NCBI RefSeq assembly: GCF_022201045.2 | Contig: NC_068557.1 | Location: 5,084,001-5,148,000 of the forward strand | Source of the DNA: Citrus sinensis | Taxonomy: Eukaryota > Streptophyta > Magnoliopsida > Sapindales > Rutaceae | Direction of reading: 5' to 3' | Length of the DNA: 64,000 nt | Shown here: positions 24,430 through 37,675 of the stretch, in pieces | Position numbering within the stretch: position 1 is the first letter of the stretch | Layout of the letters: every line of letters begins with the position of its first letter | Made by a program: the position numbers and the translations under genes | The notes under the pieces: model-generated | What the model was told of the DNA's origin: nothing | Database searches by the model: none | The model's input: the letters and a program-made list of their open reading frames with translations, nothing else

Positions 24430-25365
24430 TTACATCAAATCTTATACAATACTACTTAAATTTTAACCCTTTCTAATTTTCAAAATATTTCAACCTTCAC
24501 TCAATAGAAGAGAAAGGAAATTTAAATTGAATATCACTTCCCTCACACTTGCGAATAGGGGTGGGCAAAAGCCGCAAAACTAAACCGAAATCGAAAAAAT
24601 TCGGTTTGGCTTTGTTTTTTCGGTTTCGGTTCGGTTTTTTTATCTCAAAAAAACTGAATATATAAATACCGAACCAAACCATTCGGTTCGATTCGGTTTT
24701 CGGATTAAATTTTAAAAAACCCTAATTGAACCGATAATATCATTCGGGTCCCTCTCTTTTATAAAATTTTAGTATGACCCAATATTAAGAAAATATTTAC
24801 ATATAAAAATTCTGTTATGGCCTAACATGTTTTGTAGATTTTTCAAAAGGGTCCTCGACCAAAAGTCAACAAGGCAAGATAACATTTGATCCCTATTTTT
24901 TTGATAAGTTATATTATGGCGCATAAACTTATTTTAATTTATTTATGTTTTGAGCCAAAAGTTTTGATATTAAAAACAGTGACGATGATTCTGAAAATTA
25001 TTCAGTTTAGTCCAAAATTTTGTAATTTTTTTTTGCTTATACAAATTTGTAAATTTTTTTTGGTTGATTATACATTGATTATAGTAAGATTTGTATGCAA
25101 GTTAAGATAAACCGAAAAACCAATTTTCTAATCCAATCCGTTATCAAAAAATCAAAACCGATCCGAAAAACTGAAGCCAAACTGAAACCGAACTATCGGT
25201 TCCGGTTCGGTTTTTATTTTTTAAAGAACTAAACAGATTTTTTGAATTTAGGACCTCGAACCGAATCGAAACTGAAAATTTATCTCAAAACCGAACCGAC
25301 CTGATGTCCACCCTTACTTGCGAGGGAGTGGCTCTAACCACTAGGTTAAGACCCAATGATTTTTA
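24430..25365 (-). mobile_element. SINE-like sequence split by a hAT insertion
   Basis: Read on the minus strand, the right part gives AACCTAGTGGTTAGAGCCAC, an A-box-like tRNA-derived start, followed by CTCCCTCGCAAGT. After the hAT element the left part continues with GCAAGTGTGAGG and a degenerate B-box-like stretch. This order matches tRNA-derived plant SINEs. Its outer ends are approximate. Confidence 0.5.
24555..25315. mobile_element. Non-autonomous hAT-type DNA transposon
   Basis: A 761-bp element bracketed by a perfect 8-bp duplication ACTTGCGA (24547-24554 and 25316-25323). Ends are ATAGGGGTGGGCA and, on the minus strand, AAGGGTGGACATCAGG, the usual GGGGTGG-type hAT terminus. Subterminal regions are packed with CGGTTTCGGTT / AACCGAA motifs in both orientations. 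No transposase frame; short open frames inside are not genes. Confidence 0.88.
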
Positions 25366-25833
25366 CTAGAAACTTGAATACACTTATAGCACGGCCCAAA
25401 AATCTACCGAACGCAATTCCAAAAATTGTGCCAATTTTTTTATCAGAGTTATGGTTTGCCTCGTTTTATATCCAACAATGTGCTGATCAACATTTTTGTT
25501 TTCCTTTTCACACAATTTCTTGAGGAAATTAAACATATATTGCATACAACTTTGCTTTTTTGAATTAATATGATTGAGAACAAAAGAATATACAAAGAAG
25601 CTATATTGATGTTAAATTTAACATACTCTAGATAGTAGATTCTCTTGATTTCTAGTCAAAAGAAAACAGGAAAAAAGAGGGGAAAAAAGAAAAGAAAGAA
25701 CAATATACATCCTTTTGACTAAGAACAAACTTTGGAATAACATTCCTCCTAAAAGAAACATTAAAGCCTCCCTCATTCCTCATCACATATATCTTCTTTT
25801 GCTTTTCATTTTATCATATCTAGTAATAAGCTG

Positions 25834-28769
25834 TCAATATACTTGGGAATAACTATTGGAATAACCCATGTAATTCAACCGCGGTTGAATGTTGTGGTTG
25901 TTATATCTAGGATCCCCGTAATCAACAGCCTTTATCACCACAGCTTCACGTCGTCCATCCTGCTCTTGAACTGCCCCGAAAACAATCTCATTCGTCTCAC
26001 AGCTTTTCTCATAGTAAGTTTGAGGATGTGGTGAGAATTGCCGATGATGATGCTGTTGTTGTTGGTGGTGTATTGGCATCTGCTGTTGTTGTCCGTGGTG
26101 ATAATCAACTTCCCATCCATTATAGTAAGATTTGCTTTGCTTGGTATACTGTCTCTTGTCCAAGTCTTTGATTGTATATGGATGATAGCTCTTCTTTGGT
26201 GTAGGGGTTCTTGTTTCTAATGGGGGTGGCTCATCCTCATCTGGAATCACATAGCTCTCTTGCATATGCCATGTGCTTGGAGGTACATTTCTTTGCTGGT
26301 ACTGGTGCTGGCGCTGATAGTGGACAGGCTTTCTCCTAAACATGGAAAATAATCCCCCAAAGATTTCACCCACTGTTGATCCAGTGTTCAGGACAAGCCT
26401 CCCAATTGAACCGAAAAAACCCTCCTCTGGTTTCTCAAAATCATCTTCGGTAGGAACTAAGGGTGGCCTGGCAGATTTAGGAGGCCTTTGATATGGTGCC
26501 ACAGCCGGTGGACCTCTCTTCATCTGGGTTCTTGGGTCCTACCAAGTAAAAAGCCAGAAATTAATTTCCTGGATCATATCATGCAATGAATCGGGAATGG
26601 ATAACTTACAATAGCTCTGATCATCTATACACCAGGTATTCGTGGTCAAAATATGGGATTAGAAGATTAGAAACCTGAAATCACTTACATCTTTTGAGGA
26701 AAACATTGCTTGTACCCTACGCTGCAGCAATGCTAACATGTAACCAAAGAAAGCAGCTGCCACAAGCACAAATATTCCTGCAACATTGGATGACATATCT
26801 TATAGATCATGCAGAATTTGAAACAAAAGCCACAAGGGTGAGAATTTTCTGGTTCTACCTAAATGAAAAGTATCATCATAATTATCAGAACAATCATCAT
26901 CATGGAGTTGGATCTCTCTAATTGCCTGATTTCCTCTGTCTATGACCAAAAGAGAGCAGCTACTTCCAACATAAACCACATCAAAGTCGTTTGAAAATTT
27001 TGCATCTTCACTCGGACCATCAACATGACCTACACCTCGGCTCCATTTCCCTCCAGCAATAGTCGTAACCCCTGCAGAGTTGTAGATCCAGTTCATTAAG
27101 TTATTCAGATAACAAAAAATATTGTCAAAGACAAGGACTTCAAGAAAGCATGCTTCGTTTGACAAGAGATCATTTGTTAGAAAATTTTTCCCTTACATTT
27201 TAGCTCCAACATCATGATCCAAAGGGATTTGACTTGCTTTAATCAAGAGAATGCATAAAGTATACAAAAAATTTACCAGTATCACTGATCTTCCTGATAG
27301 CCATATTCATTGTATCAGCGATGTATATATTTCCTCTGTCATCCACTGCAAGCCCTTTTGGGTGGTTCATTCGTGCTCCTCTTGGTCTCCCATCTACATG
27401 CCCATAGTACCCTTCAGGTGATCCAGCAACTAGCTTGGGCCTGCTATCTGTTGTTTGACATTTTAAATTTACCTCATAAAAAGACTGACAATGTCTACTC
27501 AAACAACTTGTTGAGCAGACAAAAGAAGAAGTAACTCAAATTGGTAAATTAAAACTGTGTATGTGGCTGAAGAAGTAAGAAGTTTTCATCTTTTTCTTTT
27601 TTCCTTAAATTAAAAAAAAAAAGAGCAACTGTTCTGTTCAAGAAAACAAGTTAGCTCATATCATTTACAACTATACAACAAAAGAAGAATTGGTTACGCA
27701 TCACTCAAGTAACTAAAAAGTTTAAGCTTCTGGAAGAAGCTTAAAGGTATTCTCACATCGAAATCAAGATACTTCAGTTTAATGAAGTACAGAAATTAGT
27801 TAGATAAGAAAGATAAAGTACAAAAGCAGTAAAAGTTGAGTAAAAAACAAGTCTTATTGATAGGAAAACAAAATCAGTCCTAAAATAGAAAAAAAAAGTG
27901 GAAGGGTGAAGCTAATCACAAAGTAAGATTTGGGTATGCAGAAACATAACTAAAAGGTGTCTTGTACTTTTAAAAGTGGAGACTTCTACTTAACAAAAGC
28001 ATTTTAAACTCTAATCTAATAATTTTAAAGGCATTTCAGAGTCTGTCAGGGAAAAAAAAGAACATATTGGTCGTTGTGATGTCCCTAGTATGAAGTTAAG
28101 TACCACAATTATTCCAAAACAGAAAAATGAAGGAAAATTAAATTCTCATTTACTGAATAAAACCAACTTAATTATCAGAAGAATACGATGAAGCATACAC
28201 GGCATACTGAGAATTCTAACAAAAAGAAACATACACGGAGACAACGAAGTTGAAATCTTGTAAATGTTACTGTTTTCACTATCCAAAACAAGAAGCTCCC
28301 CACTTGGCGACACCGCAACTGAGAATGGTTCCATTCCAAATTTGCTTCCCTCAAAGACTGTCTCTACAGTGTATCCACCTTCAAATTTAATCATTGAACT
28401 GCTAGAAACAGCTGAAATTCAAACCTCATCAACCTCAACAAATGCGAACAACAAACTCTAGACCCAGTATATACATGTAGAACATTACCAAAAGAAAAAT
28501 GATAAATACCTGTTTTTGGAGAATCTTTAAGTGACCAAAGCCATTTCACAAGAGCAGAGACCACATTGGAGACAATTCCAGCTACAATTTCTGCAAATTT
28601 ATTAAACCATTAAGCAAATGTGATATAAAAAAGAATGCAAAAGAAATTAAAAAAAAAAAGAGAGTAGAAGCCAGTACTCACTAGCAGGTGGAGTGGAAGC
28701 TGAAACTGAAGAGAACCCACCAAAGAAAAACACTAAAATCAGAAGAAACACAACCAAATTTCTCACCAT
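25834..28769 (-). CDS. NHL-repeat membrane protein
   Basis: Seven exons (minus): 28769-28682, 28590-28510, 28411-28235, 27447-27277, 27071-26859, 26777-26689 and 26538-25834; all phases agree and give 507 residues. Order: signal peptide (MVRNLVVFLLILVFFFGG), a short region with a Trp/Leu helix, NHL beta-propeller repeats at about 75-240 (PFSVAVSPSGELLVLDSENS, HPKGLAVDDRGNIYIADTMN, and a third at DFDVVYVGSSCSLLVIDRGN), a membrane segment in exon 6 (about 245-264, IFVLVAAAFFGYMLALL), and a basic, Pro/Gln/His-rich tail of some 230 residues (HHQQQQHHHRQ). NHL propellers usually bind ligands or proteins; the topology suggests propeller outside and tail in the cytosol (inference). It is probably orthologous to At5g14890, the neighbour of KUP8 and CNGC18 in Arabidopsis (from memory). 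The substrate or partner is unknown. Confidence 0.9.
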
Positions 28770-29159
28770 TGTTGTTCAGTTGGGGTTTCTTTGTTGAACC
28801 TGAGAGATAAAGGAATACTCAAAATTGTTAAGATTCCAAGCTTGGCATCTTATATATACCCATTTAAAAAAGCAGACCCCACAAGGCATTATCAGTCATT
28901 CCTTTTGCTTGCATGCTAATCAGCAGAAGATTAACCTTTTCTTTGAGAGAAAGTGAATGAGACAAAGAGAAAGCAGTATGGAAGGCTTGAGCATTCCACA
29001 AGAAGTCTAGAAACACATACGGGATATCTGTTCAACAACACAAAGTAAAAAGGGAAAAGAGAGAGGGGGGAGAAAGAATCTGTGTTGTCTCCTCTACGTC
29101 AGAGAGAATCATATGCCTCTCTTTGTTGCCTTTTTGCCTTTTTTTTTTTTTTTTCAAAT

Positions 29160-29462
29160 CTAATGGTAATCTAAATAAATATCTATAGAAAAAATTCATC
29201 AAATATATTAGAGATATAATGTGATTTATATAATAAGTAAAGATGTTATGGTATTTATACTTTAATTTTAAATGATCACTATATAAGTGTAATTACACTT
29301 AATTCGATTACATATGTTTAAAATCTAACCTTATTAATATTTAATCATATATTTATCTACACACAGATTTAACAATTATTTTAAGTCCCTATAAAGATTC
29401 AAACTTGTGACCCCGATTTTGAAAGAATAAGTCCACTACTAGACCAATAACTTGGTGGTTAC
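29160..29462 (-). mobile_element. Possible tRNA-derived SINE
   Basis: On the minus strand TTGGTCTAGTAGTGGACTT resembles a pol III A box and GGTCACAAGTTTGAATC a B box about 30 bp later. The head is near 29462; the tail end is uncertain. Degenerate, so probably old. Confidence 0.5.
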
Positions 29463-30873
29463 TTTTATATATATAATTTTAAAAAATAAAGAAATAGTCT
29501 AAAATATCAAAATGCTACTTCAATATTTTTATTTAGTGTTTAAGATTTGGATCAGTTTGGGAAGAGTATTCACTATTCAATGTTGGGATCTTGTCTTGTG
29601 GGCTGAAAGAACAGTTAAAATATGCCAGTCACGTCACAGACTCCAAGGCCGGTAGCTCCATTGATCTCCTTTATTTAACTCTTTAAACTTTATTTATTCT
29701 ATACTTTTTTTGAGTACTTATTTATTCTATACTTCAAAATTGTTTTATATGCTTTTTTAAGAGTTTGGGTTTGATGATCCTTTATAATGTGCTCTTACTA
29801 GTCATGTAGCATGTGAAATTAAAGTGGGTAAAACTCTCTAGAGAGAATGTTTACATCTTCTTTGATTTTTTTTTTTAATGCTAAAGTGTAGCAGCTCAAC
29901 CTTAAGTATATTTAGGCAATTGTTTAGAGTCCTATCTAAAAATAAGTTCATAATTTAGAATAAATTGATTTTTTTACATCTTAGTTTATACTTTAAAAAT
30001 AAAATTTTCAATTGAAATAATTTTTTTTCTTTTTTAATATATCAACAAGGCCCATCTAATTCTTTCTAAATATATTTTAAATGGCACATTAAAATTCAAA
30101 AGGTGCTGTCTATCTATTTCAATATATCAAAACCAAAAGGTAGTTTAAAAAGCACAAAAATGATTAATAGTGAATATTTGTCCAATCTCATCACCTATTC
30201 ATTATCTTTTTTTGAATTTTTCTTTTAAAGTTGTTATAATTCTAAGAATATAGTATAATCTAAAATCTACTGAGATTTTAAATACATACACTTATAATAT
30301 AATCCAAAGATCAGTTGAGCAATAGCTTGAAAGTATACCAAAAAAAAAAAAATTACTCTTATCTTCACTTTTCCGAGCTATACTTATAAAATTATCTTTT
30401 TTAATTTTTTTTACCCTTTAACATAAACATTAGTTTTTAGTTTTACACCTAAAACAAAATAATTTTTAATTGCAATATTTATATGAAATTTTTGCCAAAG
30501 CCCCACCAATGTCTTGAGCTGGCCTGTCAGTGACTGCGTTATTTGATATGGTAATGCTCAATTTCTTGATAGCTTAGAAACGAGCACCTTGCATGATCCT
30601 CGTCTCTTTATTTACATGCCCACCAGGCTAGAGGATGACTCGGCGTTGGCAAGCTTGGTCCGTTATCTTCTGTGTGTAGAATGAATAATCAAAATCAACT
30701 TTTACGGCTATTTATTGCATTGGTATTTGCAAGATAGATCTTGTATTATTGTTAACATCGTATTTGTCTTCTGGAATTTCCAGAGCTGAAAACATGCTGG
30801 GTTTGATTGGCTTTTGCTGAAACAAAATCTAACATAACATGACCCAATCCATGAAGCAGATTATAGGCTTTAG

Positions 30874-30931
30874 CATCCCGCAGATAAAAGGATTTAAGGA
30901 ATCATCCCGCAGATAAAAGGATTTAAGGAAT
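30874..30931. repeat. 29-bp tandem repeat, two copies
   Basis: CATCCCGCAGATAAAAGGAT begins at 30874 and at 30903, with identical 29-bp units. Confidence 0.9.
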
Positions 30932-31098
30932 CCGTAATTTTTCTACTGTAACTAAAATTTAAGAGTGAAGGAAGCATGATAGAAAGGTTACACTTGTACA
31001 TGATGATTTTCGAGTGACTACAGAATAATATATGGTTGAAGCTGTGATCTTTCATATACAATATGACTCAAAAGCATAAGTATAATGTATTCTGGAAT

Positions 31099-34000
31099 TT
31101 AAACAAGGTAGATCATCCCTACCTCTAGAGTAGATGCACAGGGAATGCCGAGTGCATAAGTTGGTCCCCTGGAATTTCTTCTCAAGAAATCATATCCAAG
31201 GTTTATCACAAGTCTCTTCATCAAACTTGACCCGCTCTTGGCTCTGACATAACAGTGTCCAAGTATAAATGCCATTCCTGCCTCCCTTGCATCCATCAGT
31301 TCTTGTAACTCCTCTCTTGTGTCTGTATCAATCTGAGGACTCTCTGGCACAACGAATCTCACTCTCTTCCTCAGTTTCTCTGGGTTCTTTAGCTCCTTCA
31401 GCTCAGAAGTGCCTGCCATTTGGGAAAAATCTCCATCATCTTCACACATTCTTATGCCGTCTAAGTTTGACGAAGTAGTCCCAACAACTGTCATTTTTCC
31501 GTCGCATTCCACGTCTTCTATTCCTAAACTGCACTGTGGTTTCTCCGAACGGATGAATTCGGCAATACTACAAACAAGGTCCTTTTCAAACTCCAGATCA
31601 TCTTTGTGGATATCACGATATCCATAACGAGCTATGCATCTGTAAAGACGGTATTCCTTTGGACCCACTCTTCCCACCAGGAACCTTTCGTCTGGTCTGA
31701 CATGTGGCACTGGAACTGATTTGATGCAGAGGAAGACCACAACCTGGTGAAAAGCTGGAAGGTTGGTGACAAAGTGAGAGAAAATTGCTGGGATTCCAGA
31801 AACTAGCTCTGTATGTATAAGGCCAATACCCCGGACCCTAACAATTCCCAGATTCGGGCCTAAGCTCAAAATCCAGTTGATGGAGACCTTATTTTGAACA
31901 TCAAACTCATATTTCTTGAGTGTGCCATAGTGCCAAACATACATAGCAACTAGAAAAATAAATGAGAGGGCAATAGGAACCCATGCCCCTTCTAAGAACT
32001 TGATGAGGGATGCTGAAAAGTAAAGTGCTTCAACCGAGCCGAAGAAGATTATAAAACAAATGGCAAAGAAAATGCTCTGATGCCAGCATAAGACAATGAC
32101 CAGAGACATTAGACAGGTTGTTACCAGCATGACAGTTATAACTGCTAAACCTGTTAGAACCAAAAGGAAAAAGGAAGGAGATGTAGTGAGAATGATTGTG
32201 GCTTCAGCTTATAAAACATGAAGATCACTGTAAAATCTCCTAAAATGTAGTAATTTAGTTTAAATATTGGGTTAAACTCATTCATCAAAATGATAAAACC
32301 GCAGGTGATAAATATGAAAATCATGCATTCTCTATATAAAGACACCACAACTTTAAAGCTCGAGTGGATAGTACTCGAAACCACACTATTTTAAATATGT
32401 GCACACAAGCAGAAAAACATTTGATGCACCAAATACCTGATGCGTTCCCCATGTGTTTTGTGTCTCTAAAACCAACAGTAATAGCCAAGCATAAAAGCAT
32501 TAATGTCCAGTTGATCTCTGGAATGTAAATCTGGCCATGTATTTTGGAAGATGTATGAATGATTTTGACCCTTGGAAAGCAACCCAAAGCAGAGCACTGT
32601 TTTATTATCGAGAAAGTTCCAGTGATAATGGCTTGACTTCCCACAACTGCTGCAAGTATGGCTATAGCCAGAACAGGCCATCTTAATTTCTCTGGAACCA
32701 CAAGAACAATGGTACTTTAGTTTCTTCTTTCAATTTAGAGAGGATTTAGTCTCATCTATAGGAACCAACAATTACCACTTACCAGGTACAGATACGTAGA
32801 ATCCAATTCGGTAATCACTTTCAATATTATGATGCTTAGAAAGATAAGCTGCTTGTCCCATATATGCAAGGATTAAAGATGGATAAACCAAACAGGTGAA
32901 AGCAATCTGAAGAAAATTGGAATATGTTAGAAAATCTCACCAGAGAATTATTCTGTAATTGATTTTGTGAATCTAAGAAACATGAATTCAAATGTGTTTT
33001 ATTTGCACATGAGTTGCAGAGGCTTTTGAGGGACATCAATGTATACAATTGAAGGATAATGCCTTGAAGTAAACACACTGCACTTGTTTTTATTAATAAT
33101 GAGAGCTCCTTATCGGTAACAAAACCTAGTGCAATGTTCCATCAATATATTCCAAGATTAATTATCTTAAGAGCACGCATTATGAAATGTACCATAAAAA
33201 GGAACAGAAGACCAGGCAACAATTATAGTGGCTCTTTGCTGCCAATAGTTGCTAGATAATTTAATTTATGGTACGTACAGTAGATTTACAATAACCTTTA
33301 GGCAATCGGTTCAGCAGGAAGGACTCCAGAAACATGAACACAAATCTTAAAAGAATTTGATTTTTGACGTCCAAAACAGGTGAGTGGATCTTTACTACTA
33401 CATTGACGACTGTGACTGATTTTGCAAGTTATGAAGATGGCTATGCATTTATCTGAAATCATCGACAAGTCAGATTACCTTAATTGACAACTGTGAGAAA
33501 TGCCCAAGATCAGCATACATAGCTTCTGAGCCTGAAATAAAAAAGAATGGTTGATTACTATAAAAAAGAAAATAATAATAATAATAACAAAAAGAAAAAA
33601 CTAACTGGGAAGGTGGTAAAGTATATAGTTCAGTGTCCATACTCTCGTACCTGTTATACACAAAAGGATCCCACCCAAGGACATCCAACCTCCCTTTTGG
33701 GTCTTCTTTAAAAATTTGTACATGTAATATGGAGAGAGTGCTTTGAAAACATGGGGATTCCAGTGGAAAATGTTATAGACACCAATAGCACTGATGCATA
33801 GAAGCCATGTAATGACAATAGGGGCAAATAGAAATCCCACTCGATGAGTCCCGTAATGTTGGAGAGAAAACAAAAATACCAATATGGCACAAGCAACTGG
33901 CACTTCAACATCTGCAGAATCCCATAATAAACTCTGAGAAAATATAGTAATAAGCACTAATTGATACTGTGAGTTCAAGTCCACAAACTTCTGAAAAATT

Positions 34001-36707
34001 TCAATTTTTTTGCTATCTTTTTTACCATTTCATAGTGCGGTTTGTCTTCCTTTAAGATTAATAGTTCTTGTAGGTAGGTTTTGACTTCTTTGAAGATTAA
34101 CAGACCTCTACGATTTCTCTAAAAGATAGGAACCGATAGAACTACTACTTCATCAAGGTATAGAAGCCCCCTGCACATTCGCATGGGTGTGCACACAAGA
34201 TTACTCACATACTCATGCGCATATAATGTGAAATACTTTTTCTTAGACAGATCTTTGTGATTGAGAAAACATAATGGGAAAACAAGAAAGTTCTCATCCT
34301 TTCAACACCATTGCTCTTGCATTTAACTTTTTCTGTTGTCGTGGACCTAGCAATTGAATACTTGAACAGCTTGCACCTTGTGTGATCTTAGAAATTAATT
34401 AACAAGAAAGTTTATTATCATGCCAGCATCACCACTTCACACTAATTCTCCAACAGAAACTAAGATGAAGTGGACAAGACCTCTGCTCAACAGTGTTGTC
34501 TGTGGATTATGTAAGTAAATGCAAGTCCTTAGAGCTCAATAAGTTTCAGTCTGTCAAAATTTTTAAGTGGAATGGTGTCAGGAATTGCACTTATCAAAAG
34601 GGAAACAGAAATATCCCTTGTTTAATAGGTTAAACACATAGAACTAAAGACAAGCACCTTCACAGTAGAGTAATGTTTGATTGCTTTAAGATCAAGTTAT
34701 AATATAGAATCTATGATATCCAGGCGTCCAACTGATGGAGAATGTGATTAAATCATGACATGATAGCCAGTGGAGAACATGTTCCCCACAAACAGCAACA
34801 TTGGCAACTAAGGACGTAGGACCTAACTCCACCAATAAGTCAAAAAAACTAACTTTAGCCCACTGATAAAATGATAAACAAATGTGACAAAACAAGCCAA
34901 TCATGCATGTATAAGAAATTAGAGTCACAATTAAGACACGGGTAATTATCTAGAAACTTGGAGTGCAATATGTACATCTCTTAAGATATTCTCGAGAGTG
35001 ACGAAGAAGATGAATGGTGACAGCAGCCAAAGAATGATACCATGCTTCAGCCATCGTTATAATTATGTATGGCTAATGGCAGCTTCAAGTCATAGTTCTG
35101 ACCCAATTTCAGCAGTTCAAGAATATGTCTATGCTGTCAATTAGGCATATAAACTCATAAATATCCAACTGCAGTAAATTACGTGTTTAAATCCTTTTTT
35201 CTTTTTACCCAGAACCTTATCCAAACCAAAACTACTTTTCTCTTCACTTTATAGTGACGGCTAACCTTCTATTAAAGACAACATTTTTGACTTAATTATC
35301 TTATTTATTTAAATTAAACTTCTTTTATATGCCACATATTGAGTCTTTACTTTAAAATAAGCAGGATGTCATCCACTTGACCTTCCGCATTAAAAATTAA
35401 ATATCTTAAATAGCTTGATGGTGATTTGAGTTTGATTAAAGTAGGAAGGTTTATCTTAATTATATTTGTACGGACCCCACAATAATGCATGCTTCTGCAG
35501 CAATTAGGAACTCTCTTCTTGTCCACTTGCTCACATCCAGACAACTTAACAGTGGAAACAGAAGCTTTGGAAGTTCACAACCTCGTAAATTCTGCTTATA
35601 CAACAGCAAAATCAAGATGCAGACACAAAACCAAGATTTGCTTATTTTACTTCCTTCCCCACAATTATAGAGAGCCAAATAAATTGTTTCAGAAGCAATA
35701 AATATAGCCCAGCTGCAGAAATCTGGTGTCACCTAACAACCAAAATTAACAAATAAACCTATATTTTGTATTGCTATTTACCAAATAAACTAAACTTTGG
35801 GCATCGAATCCGAATGTGAGCCACAACAAGAGAAAAAAATGGCTAAAAGTAATAAAACTATTTCAGGCCATAAGAGTTCCTTTGAAGAGAAGAAGTTGAT
35901 CATTAACAAGCTTGAACAAAATGGATTCAAGATAAGGAACTTACATTGGTGGTGTTCTTTAGACATTGAAAGTTCCAAGCCTGATACCGCTGAAAAAACT
36001 GCAAATATAGCACAAAAACCAAACAATAACAACCCAATCTTTCATCATAAATCCAAAAGCACAGAGAAGGGAAACCTCCACTACCAGAAAGCGCAGGCGT
36101 AAGCACCCCATCACCGATGACCATACACGTTCCAATCAAAGCCAAAATGAGCAACATCTTTTGCAACACTCTATGCTTCTCCAAAGTATATTTCAAACTA
36201 GACCCAATAGAACTTTTATTATCGGATAAAATTACATCCTTATTGTACGCCGATAACTCCTCATCTGCTAATTGACAATTGGGCAAAGTACTAATTCTGG
36301 CATGCCTGCATAGCAATGAATACAAAGCAAAAGTGCCACCTTCACCATTATCATCTGCTCTAAGCACAATAAACACATATTTCAACAGTGGTATTAATGT
36401 TAGTGTCCAGAACACAAAAGATAAAACCCCATAAATCTCCTCATTAGTCTCAGAATGTTGTATGTCCTCTGCAAAAGTGCTTTTGTACACATACAAAGGA
36501 GAAGTGCTTAAATCTCCATACACAACACCTAAGCTCTGGTAAGCCAAAGTTAACACAGTCTTCCATGAATCTTTCTGCAACAACAAACAGAACCAACATC
36601 ATGAAACCGAAAAAGAAAAAAATTAATTTTGAAGCAAATAAAACAAAAATGGTTGCTACATGCCATACCTTAACTGGACTGTTACCGATAACACGTTCAA
36701 GATCCAT
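31099..36707 (-). CDS. KUP8: KUP/HAK/KT potassium transporter, KUP8-like
   Basis: High-affinity-type K+/H+ symporter of the KUP2/6/8 clade, in plasma membrane or tonoplast. Eight exons (minus): 36707-36669, 36574-36085, 35998-35945, 33911-33651, 33531-33479, 32906-32783, 32691-32437 and 32150-31099; phases agree and give 775 residues, the usual length. Start [13 protein letters not shown]. Signature blocks: [15 protein letters not shown] (TM1), [82 protein letters not shown]. About 12 membrane helices are followed by a long cytosolic tail (about 350 residues in the last exon) ending [10 protein letters not shown]. The third intron is 2.0 kb. I choose KUP8 over KUP6 from the MDLE start, SMSKEHH, and the CNGC18/NHL neighbours; KUP6 is the alternative. 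No damage seen. Confidence 0.93.
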
Positions 36708-37675
36708 AACTGCTTATCACTAAATCACTGGGAATCCATTTTTTGAAGGCAAATAAATACAACCAAGATAGATTATCACCCTCCCCAGTTGAAACAACTA
36801 GAATTTCATTTGAAAAAAGAGAAAAAAAAAAAAGAAGAAAAGTTGAAAGGGAAAGACTGGTTTTTGTTGTTTGTAAGGAACAGAATATACAGAGTAGTTA
36901 ATGAGTCCAAGACTCAAGAACCCACCAATGTAGACAAATGAAGAACAAACACGAAACACAACAAACGAATATAGAGAATAGGGAGAACTTTTATATATTA
37001 ATTTGTTAGTTGAGATTCTGAAAATGGATAGAATATATGTTTATATAAGTTTATATATTCTTTTGAGGTCTTGGGGTATGGTGTAATCTTCTCCACCTGG
37101 CTTTTGGCTTCTCAGTGACTGTGAGTGTGAATTTAGAAGAAATTGTGAGTGGCAATTTTGGCAAGTGGACGGTGAACGAAGCATGCACTATCTGCAAAAA
37201 TCTTTTCTTACGATATACCTAACTCTAATCACTCGAGCAAACTGCCAGTGTAAGAAACTGCTTCTCTTCAGTTATATTTATTAAACGGTTGGTGAGTTCT
37301 TTCTCGTCTTATTGTGTGTGTATATACACCTGTCCAAAAAATAAATAAATAAATATAAGGTTGCATTTTACACAATTAAATTATAATAATCAACCAATAA
37401 GTGCGTTGATCAACTGACATAAATTATTTTATCTTAACTAAAGTTATTGATTCGAAACTTGAGAATATAATTTCGTTAAATATTTGTTAAAAAAATTTTA
37501 TCACCCTAGTAGTTCTATTCAGTTCAAATCTAAATTAATCAAGACCTAATATAATCTTCAGATACCAAATAATTTAATATACTAAAAAAATCATAATAAT
37601 CGATTAATTTGGTTGGCGCCTCCTTATCTTATAAATACACTATTTATTCTTTAATATAATTCTATTTATTGTAAA

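Larger units (their letters stand above)
20388..25833. other. Intergenic spacer rich in small transposons
   Basis: Contains the palindromic MITE at 21318-21453, a MITE at 21701-21880, the 204-bp MITE at 22177-22380, retroelement-like traces at about 23040-23700, and the SINE plus hAT nest at about 24430-25365. Terminal 3' UTR of the NHL gene lies at the right. No gene recognised. Confidence 0.65.
28770..31098. other. Spacer between NHL gene start and KUP8 end
   Basis: The NHL promoter and leader lie at 28770-29150, with a TATATATA box-like stretch at about 28851-28857. Then follow a SINE-like sequence at about 29160-29462, AT-rich DNA, and a 29-bp direct repeat at 30874-30931. No gene recognised. 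Confidence 0.6.
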
